Program-made: the position numbers and the translations under genes
Notes under the pieces: model-generated
What the model was told of the DNA's origin: nothing
What the model saw: the letters and a program-made list of their open reading frames with translations, nothing else
Databases searched by the model: none
Part shown: in pieces, positions 49,684 to 56,041 of the stretch
Layout of the letters: every line of letters begins with the position of its first letter
Numbering within the stretch: position 1 is the first letter of the stretch
Origin: an uncultured Treponema sp.
GTDB taxonomy: Bacteria; Spirochaetota; Spirochaetia; Treponematales; Treponemataceae
Length of the DNA: 56,041 bases
Reading direction: 5' to 3'
Assembly (NCBI GenBank): GCA_945868875.1
Contig: CAMBMW010000002.1
Coordinates: forward strand, 1-56,041

Positions 49684-50463
49684 ATGGTTGATTATACTGA
49701 AGGTTCTAATAAACAATATCATACTGGTGTTGGTGCTGATGATATTGGAAAATATGTAATACTGCCAGGAGACCCCAAACGATGCAAAAAAATTGCAGAA
49801 CATTTTGATGATGCAAAACTTGTTGCAGATGTCCGCGAGTATACAACTTACACTGGTTATCTTGATGGTGTAAAGGTTAGTGTTACTTCTACTGGAATTG
49901 GAGGACCTTCTGCAAGTATTGCAATTGATGAATTAGTAAAATGTGGTGCTCATACTTTTATTCGGGTAGGAACTTGCGGCGGAATGCAGGAAGAAGTAAT
50001 CGGTGGGGATGTTGTGATTGCAACTGGTGCTGTTCGTATGGAAGGAACTAGTCGTGAGTTTGCCCCTATTGAATATCCTGCTGTTGCTAATATTGACTGT
50101 GTGAACGCATTGATTGATGCTGCAAAATTGTTAAATATCAATCATCATGTTGGTGTTGTTCAGTGTAAAGATTCTTTTTTTGGGCAACACGAACCAGAAA
50201 TTATGCCTGTAAGTTATGAGTTGGAAAACAAATGGCAGGCATGGCTTAGAATGGGCTGTTTGGCTTCTGAAATGGAAAGTGCTGCTTTGTTTATTGCGGG
50301 GCAGTTTATGCGAGTGAGAGTAGGCAGTTGTTTTCTGGTAGTTGCAAATCAGGAACGCGCCAAAAAAGGGCTTGAAAACAAACAGGTTCATGATACTGAG
50401 CTTGCAATAAAAGTTGCAGTTCAAAGTTTGCGAAATCTCATAAAAAAGGATTTTAATAAATGA
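49684..50463 (+). CDS. udp: Nucleoside phosphorylase (uridine phosphorylase-like)
   Basis: [59 protein letters not shown]. Confidence 0.92.
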   Translation: MVDYTEGSNKQYHTGVGADDIGKYVILPGDPKRCKKIAEHFDDAKLVADVREYTTYTGYLDGVKVSVTSTGIGGPSASIAIDELVKCGAHTFIRVGTCGGMQEEVIGGDVVIATGAVRMEGTSREFAPIEYPAVANIDCVNALIDAAKLLNINHHVGVVQCKDSFFGQHEPEIMPVSYELENKWQAWLRMGCLASEMESAALFIAGQFMRVRVGSCFLVVANQERAKKGLENKQVHDTELAIKVAVQSLRNLIKKDFNK

Positions 50464-52349
50464 AAAAAAAAATTGCTGTACTTTCATGTGGATGGTCATA
50501 TTACTTTATAAATGATTTTATAAACGGAATGAGAGAAAATCTCAAAGAAACTTCGGCTGATATATATCTTTTTAATTGTTATGATTATACTGAATTTTCT
50601 GGTTATCCGAATCTCACTGGTTATTCGGTTTATAAACTCATCAATTATGAAGATTATGATGGTGTCATTATTCTTTCTGATTTGATAAACAGTCCACGAG
50701 TTTTGGAGATGGAGCGTCAGCGTGTTTTAAAATCTGGAAAAAATGTTTTATCAGTTAATTCAAAATTAAAAGACATTTCTTCAATCCGAATTGATAATTA
50801 TTCTGGAACTTACGAACTTGTTTCACATCTGATTACAGAACATAAAATAACAGATTTTGCTTTTATTTCAGGGAAAGAAACTTCTGTTGATATTTGTGAA
50901 AGATATAAAGCATTTCGAGAAGCTCTTCAAAATAACAAAATTCCAATCAATATGGATAAAGTTTATTTTACACAAAGAAGTGATTATAATTCCACTTATG
51001 ATTTTCTTAAAGAAAAATTTCTTGATAAAGAAAGTTTTCCAAAAGCTTTTGTGTGTGCTACAGATTTGATGGCTATGGCTGTTTTGAAAGTAGCTATTGA
51101 AAAGGGGGTAAAGGTTCCCCAGGAAATGAAAATTATCGGATACGATGACATTCCATATTCAAGGCTTTCGAATCCTACGATTTCAACTGTAAAAAGCAAT
51201 GCTCACAAAGTGGGTGCGGAGGCAGCAAAAAGAGTTTTAAATTGTTTTAATGCAAATCAAATTGTCACTGTGAAAACTTCTCCAGTTTATAGGGAATCCT
51301 GCGGTTGTGAAAAAAAAGAAAATGATTCACTTGAAAATATTGCTTTTACAATGCTCGCAAGCGAAAAACAAAATGAATATTTCTCTGCACAAATGGAAAA
51401 TATTGAAGAAATCTTTACAGAAGCAACTGATGTTTTTACTCTTCTGACAAATCTTGAAGTTTTCTTTGCAAAAAATCACACTTTTGAGGGCTCAGATTTT
51501 TGTATTTTCCTGAAATCTGACTGGTCATCTGTTCTTATCAATTCTACAGAAAAACTTCCGCAGAATCTGTCTTATGGTCAGCAAGTACAGGCTATCACTT
51601 CTATTCAAAATAATGAAAAATATACAAGGGAAATCATAAACACAAGAGATTTGATTCCTTCAAAAATGAAGAGTGATGAAAATAATGTTTATTTGATTAT
51701 GCCGATTTATAATCATTCTTATGTTCACGGATATTATGTTTCCAAAAATAATCTTGCACTTATTGAAAAACATTATGGTTATACGTGGACTAGAACATTT
51801 GGAAATGCCATTGAACGTTTTAGAAAGCAGAATATGTTTAAAAATATGAGTCAGCAGTATCTGCGGCTTTCTACAAGAGATGCGCTTTCTGGCATGATAA
51901 ATCGAGTTGGACTTGAAAAAATTGCAAAACCATTTTATTCCCAAAATAAAAAAAATGGACTTACGACTGTGCTTTTCTTTGTGGATATTAACAAAATGAA
52001 GCATATTAATGATAATTTTGGACATTTACACGGAGATTTGGCAGTAAAAACTATTGCATCCTGTGTTATGGAGGCTATTCCAAAAACCTGGCTTCCAATT
52101 CGCTATGGTGGAGATGAATTTCTTGTTGTAGGGAACAGTAAGAATTACAACGGCGAAGATTATTGCAAAATTATCACTGATTTAATCACAAAAAAAACTT
52201 CGATTATGCAGTTGCCTTATAATCTGTCTGCAAGTATTGGAAGTTATTCTGTTTTACCAACATCAACTCTCACTTTGGAAGAAGCTGTTGAAAAATGTGA
52301 TGAAGTTATGTATAAAGTGAAAGAAGAATATCACAAAAGAATGCAGTGA
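50460..52349 (+). CDS. LacI-type periplasmic-binding-like sensor domain fused to GGDEF diguanylate cyclase
   Basis: N-terminal PBP-like fold ([51 protein letters not shown]); C-terminal [10 protein letters not shown]; no N-terminal HTH. Confidence 0.9.
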   Translation: MKKKIAVLSCGWSYYFINDFINGMRENLKETSADIYLFNCYDYTEFSGYPNLTGYSVYKLINYEDYDGVIILSDLINSPRVLEMERQRVLKSGKNVLSVNSKLKDISSIRIDNYSGTYELVSHLITEHKITDFAFISGKETSVDICERYKAFREALQNNKIPINMDKVYFTQRSDYNSTYDFLKEKFLDKESFPKAFVCATDLMAMAVLKVAIEKGVKVPQEMKIIGYDDIPYSRLSNPTISTVKSNAHKVGAEAAKRVLNCFNANQIVTVKTSPVYRESCGCEKKENDSLENIAFTMLASEKQNEYFSAQMENIEEIFTEATDVFTLLTNLEVFFAKNHTFEGSDFCIFLKSDWSSVLINSTEKLPQNLSYGQQVQAITSIQNNEKYTREIINTRDLIPSKMKSDENNVYLIMPIYNHSYVHGYYVSKNNLALIEKHYGYTWTRTFGNAIERFRKQNMFKNMSQQYLRLSTRDALSGMINRVGLEKIAKPFYSQNKKNGLTTVLFFVDINKMKHINDNFGHLHGDLAVKTIASCVMEAIPKTWLPIRYGGDEFLVVGNSKNYNGEDYCKIITDLITKKTSIMQLPYNLSASIGSYSVLPTSTLTLEEAVEKCDEVMYKVKEEYHKRMQ

Positions 52350-52362
52350 GGTTTTGTTTTTT

Positions 52363-53466
52363 ATGACTATTGATGCAAAACAGCTTTATTTTATACTTGA
52401 TAATACTCCTTCAGAACAAAACATTATGCTTGTCGGAAAACATGGTATAGGAAAGTCAAGAATTCTTGAAGAATATTTTTCTGCCAGAGGGCAAAAAGTT
52501 GTAACTCTTTTTTTGGGGCAGATGAGCGACCCTGGTGATTTAATCGGTTTACCAGAAAAAAACAGTAAGACTGGCAGAACAGATTTCATGCTTCCTTATT
52601 GGTTTCCTGTTGATGATAAACCTGTCGTGCTTTTTTTAGACGAATTGAACAGAGCCAGACCCGAAGTTCTTCAGACAGTTATGGATTTAACTCTGAACAG
52701 AAAACTTGCTGGAAAATCCCTTCCAAAAGGCAGCAGAATTATCAGTGCAGTTAATAATGGAAATGAATATCAATTGACAGATTTGGATCCGGCTTTGGTG
52801 AGCAGGTTTAACATTTATGAGTTTTCACCAACTGTAGAAGACTGGCTTGAATGGGCAAAGAATTCAGAAATTGACAACAGAATTATTTCTTTTATTTCTG
52901 AAAATCCTGATTTTTTGGATGAGGCGGATATTCAAAACGAAAGTGATAATTTTGAACGACATCCAGACAGACGAAGCTGGGAGAGAACAAGTGAGATTAT
53001 CAAAAAAGTTCATAATCTAACAAACAGTCATCGCATTTTGATTGGCGGAATTATTGGAAACAGGATAAGTTCCTTATTTTTTGAATATATTTCACAATTA
53101 CAATTTCCAACAGCAAAAGAAGTTTTGAAAGGTGACTTTGAAAATGTTTTGCAGAAACTTGAAACTCTTGAATCAATAAATCTTGTTGAATTGAATGAAT
53201 CAATTGTAAAATATCTTGATTATTTAGGAAAAACGATTGGAGAAACGAAAGTTGAAGGAGAAAATTCTTTATCAGATGAATTAAATCAAATCTTTTCTAA
53301 TCTGAATAAATATTTCGATTTTCTTGAGAATGAAAACAGTAAAGAATTAGTGACCCATTTTATCAGCCTTTTTGATTCAAAAAAATATCAGGATGCACAG
53401 TGTTTGATTTTTGAACGACAAACAGATTTCTTTTACAGAATGTTTAATCAGTTGAAGGAATTTTAA
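52363..53466 (+). CDS. MoxR-family AAA+ ATPase
   Basis: VGKHGIGKSRILEEYF, PVVLFLDELNRARPEVLQTVMDLTLNRKLAGKSLPKGSRIISAVNNGNEY. Confidence 0.9.
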   Translation: MTIDAKQLYFILDNTPSEQNIMLVGKHGIGKSRILEEYFSARGQKVVTLFLGQMSDPGDLIGLPEKNSKTGRTDFMLPYWFPVDDKPVVLFLDELNRARPEVLQTVMDLTLNRKLAGKSLPKGSRIISAVNNGNEYQLTDLDPALVSRFNIYEFSPTVEDWLEWAKNSEIDNRIISFISENPDFLDEADIQNESDNFERHPDRRSWERTSEIIKKVHNLTNSHRILIGGIIGNRISSLFFEYISQLQFPTAKEVLKGDFENVLQKLETLESINLVELNESIVKYLDYLGKTIGETKVEGENSLSDELNQIFSNLNKYFDFLENENSKELVTHFISLFDSKKYQDAQCLIFERQTDFFYRMFNQLKEF

Positions 53467-53500
53467 CTGCAAAACTCGTTTGTTTTGTGATTTATAAAAA

Positions 53501-54793
53501 ATGGAAAGTGTTGAGAAAAAATTAAAAAAAATAATTCAAAACTGGTTTTTCTCCAAACCTCTTTTTTTTACAATTGCCAGCTGGCATTCTCTTGTGGAAA
53601 ATTCTGAGCTTGCGGTGCCTCTTCGTTGTGGAAAGAAACGAATTGAATTTTCGCAGTTATTGTTGCAGAATGTGGAAATTGAGATTCTAGAGCATTATCT
53701 GGAACTTGAAATCTACAGAATTCTTTTAGGTCATCCTTATGCCAGAAAACCGTATAACTGCAAACAGAGCGTCTTGACAATTGCCAGTGATGTTACAGTT
53801 TATAAACTTTTGTCGCTGGAAAAAAACAATTTTATGAATTTGTTGAATCTTCCAAGCCTTGAATATTTGAAAAATCAAGCAGTGAGATTTCATACATTAA
53901 CGCATCCTTTAGGACTCAAGTGGTCAAAAAGTGAGGAAGAAAAATTTTTCCAGCGTAATCTTCATATCAACAATTCAACAGGATTTCTTGAAATAAATGA
54001 TGATTTGAATTTTGAGCAATGGTATAAAAAAATTTTATTTTTGATTCAGGAAACGGCAGTTGCTGGGGAAAATGCAGGTTTTTCTCAAGAAGTAGAAAAA
54101 TCGTTTGAACAGGAAGCTGAACTTTGGGAAGAAAATGAAGAAATTGAAAATAAAATTAAGTCTGAAATGAAAGAAGCTGAAATCTCAGAAGGTTGGGGTA
54201 GTGTGGGCGGCAATGTGCAGCGTCAACTTGTTGATAATTGCGATTTTTCTTTTGATTACAGACGCGCACTGATGAAATTTCGGCATAATATTGTGAATTC
54301 AAAACGAATGCTTACAAGAATGAAACCGAACCGACGTTATGGATTTTCTGCAATGGGAAGTCGTTATGACAGTAAAGCAAACCTTTTGATTGCTATTGAT
54401 GTGAGTGGTTCCATCACCGATGAAAGTATTGAACATTTTTATCATTGTATAAAACAATTTTTCTTTTTAAAAATAATAGAAAAGATTGATGTGATTTTTT
54501 TTGATGTAAATGTTATCAATAAAACCCCAATTGAATTGAAAAGAAAGATGAATTTAGAACAAGTCAGTGGAAATGGTGGAACAAATTTCCAGCCTGCAAT
54601 TGATTTCTTTTTTGAACATAAAAGTGATTATGACGGATTAATTTTTTTTACAGATGGTGAAGCAGATATTCCTGTCATTTCAAAAGGTTGTAAAGATATT
54701 TTGTGGATTTTAGACAGCAGACAAGCGTGGGAAAAATCAAAAAAATGGATATGTTCATTGGAAAAAAACAGTGCAACTTATCTTTCTTTTTGA
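53501..54793 (+). CDS. VWA-like protein with N-terminal putative metallopeptidase-like domain (DUF2201-type)
   Basis: LLIAIDVSGSITDESIEHFY, SGNGGTNFQPAIDFFFEHKSDYDGLIFFTDGEAD; N-terminal LEIYRILLGHPYARK. Confidence 0.85.
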   Translation: MESVEKKLKKIIQNWFFSKPLFFTIASWHSLVENSELAVPLRCGKKRIEFSQLLLQNVEIEILEHYLELEIYRILLGHPYARKPYNCKQSVLTIASDVTVYKLLSLEKNNFMNLLNLPSLEYLKNQAVRFHTLTHPLGLKWSKSEEEKFFQRNLHINNSTGFLEINDDLNFEQWYKKILFLIQETAVAGENAGFSQEVEKSFEQEAELWEENEEIENKIKSEMKEAEISEGWGSVGGNVQRQLVDNCDFSFDYRRALMKFRHNIVNSKRMLTRMKPNRRYGFSAMGSRYDSKANLLIAIDVSGSITDESIEHFYHCIKQFFFLKIIEKIDVIFFDVNVINKTPIELKRKMNLEQVSGNGGTNFQPAIDFFFEHKSDYDGLIFFTDGEADIPVISKGCKDILWILDSRQAWEKSKKWICSLEKNSATYLSF

Positions 54794-54855
54794 TGAAATG
54801 AAAAACTTCTGAGCTGAATCAAACATAACCGATAATTAATCTGGAGGGTAAAAAA

Positions 54856-55470
54856 ATGTTTAATGATATTGAATCTGATTTTTGGAAAGAACAACTTTCA
54901 GCTATGCAAAAAAATAATCTTCTGCGAAAAGATTCAGACAAACTTTATATGTCAGATTGCGAAGAAAAGTTTGAAGATTTTAAACTTCTTCATCCTGAAT
55001 TGGTTATTGAATCAACATGCGGTGCAAATTACTGTTCTCTTGAGTTTTTTGTAACGCAAGATATTAAACTTCGTCTTTTTGTGCAGAATCAAACAAAAAT
55101 TACTTTTTTGCAACGAACAGATGACGATTTAATCAAAATTGCCGATGCAAAATTTCCGAATAATCCTTTTAAAGAAATTGAAGAATTTTTATCGCACAAA
55201 ACAGAGTTGAATAAACAAATTTTAAAGTTAAAAGAAGACAGTCTGATAATTCAAAAGCGACAAAGGTTTGCAATATTTTTTATAGAGGCCTACCTTGAAA
55301 AAAAAATAAGCGAAACTTTTTTTTGGAAGATTCAAAAAAACAAACAAAATCTTTCAGTCGAAGTTCAAAGAATCAATAAAACAAAGGAAGTATTTTCTTT
55401 TGAAGTGAATCTGGAACAGGAAATAAAAACTCAAATAGACTTTCAGATAAAAAGAATTACTAATCTTTAA
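54856..55470 (+). CDS. Hypothetical protein downstream of MoxR/VWA pair
   Basis: 204-aa ORF with RBS ctggagggt; no family recognised. Confidence 0.65.
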   Translation: MFNDIESDFWKEQLSAMQKNNLLRKDSDKLYMSDCEEKFEDFKLLHPELVIESTCGANYCSLEFFVTQDIKLRLFVQNQTKITFLQRTDDDLIKIADAKFPNNPFKEIEEFLSHKTELNKQILKLKEDSLIIQKRQRFAIFFIEAYLEKKISETFFWKIQKNKQNLSVEVQRINKTKEVFSFEVNLEQEIKTQIDFQIKRITNL

Positions 55471-55494
55471 GTTGAATTTCATATTTAAACTTCA

Positions 55495-55594
55495 TTTGTA
55501 TACAAAACAAAATATTACAGATTTTATTGTCTATTTTTTAAAAATACTTGCATATTTTTGCAAAAAAATATATATTTTTTGTATATTTATGCAA
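55495..55594 (+). promoter_or_regulatory. Palindromic operator-like sites upstream of argG
   Basis: TTTGTATACAAA (55495-55506), TTGCATATTTTTGCAA (55548-55563), TTGTATATTTATGCAA (55579-55594). Confidence 0.45.
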
Positions 55595-55617
55595 ATAATG
55601 ACAAAAAGAGGTTTATT

Positions 55618-56041
55618 ATGGCAAATGACAAAGTAATTTTAGCTTATTCTGGTGGTCTTGATACAACTGTTATCATTCCTTGGCTTAAAGAAAATTACAA
55701 TTATGATGTAATTGCAGTTTGTATCGATGTCGGTCAAGGCGACGACTGGGAAACAATCAAAAATCGTGCTTTAAAAACTGGTGCTTCTGCATGTTATGTT
55801 GTTGATGCTCGTCAGGAATATATAGAAGAATACATTTGGCCTGCTCTAAAAGCAAATGCAGTTTATGAAGACGAATATCTTTTGGGAACTTCTACAGCAC
55901 GCCCATTGATTGCAAAAATTCTTGTAGAATATGCACGTCAAGAAAAAGCTGTTGCAATTTGTCATGGTGCAACAGGAAAAGGAAACGATCAGGTTCGATT
56001 TGAATTTGGTATCAAAGCTTTTGCCCCAGATTTGAAAGTAA
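55618..56041 (+). CDS. argG: Argininosuccinate synthase, 5' part (runs off window)
   Basis: [50 protein letters not shown]; frame open to window end. Confidence 0.97.
   Translation, partial: MANDKVILAYSGGLDTTVIIPWLKENYNYDVIAVCIDVGQGDDWETIKNRALKTGASACYVVDARQEYIEEYIWPALKANAVYEDEYLLGTSTARPLIAKILVEYARQEKAVAICHGATGKGNDQVRFEFGIKAFAPDLKV

Overview
AT-rich bacterial chromosomal window, most likely from a Treponema-like spirochaete. I infer this from gene content: a giant TPR-GreA protein, SufCBDSU, spirochaete-type lipoproteins and an LptF/LptG pair. Most of the window is dense housekeeping sequence: greA, deoC, rpe, recA, folK, scpAB, rluB, cmk, rpsA, purA, an hrpA-type helicase, tgt, lptF/lptG, dut, pnp, sufCBDSU, tRNA-Arg(TCT), murI, purC, icd, an aconitase-family hydratase, a nucleoside phosphorylase and a partial argG. 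I saw no rRNA, CRISPR array, phage or intact transposase. The least explained signals are intergenic. (i) A seven-copy bidirectional GGGACAG(A/T)CCT array lies between divergent icd and the aconitase-like gene. (ii) A 222-bp inverted-repeat element with a GC-rich core sits directly upstream of pnp. (iii) Several GC-rich patches are built from tiny hairpins with GNA-type loops, including GCGAAGC/GCGTAGC; one of these interrupts the suf operon. Protein-level items worth checking are an HExxH protein with no recognised family, an enhancer-binding-protein-like regulator lacking the GAFTGA loop, a LacI-type-sensor/GGDEF fusion and a MoxR/VWA/unknown triad. All calls come from reading the sequence and the supplied ORF track; no searches were run.
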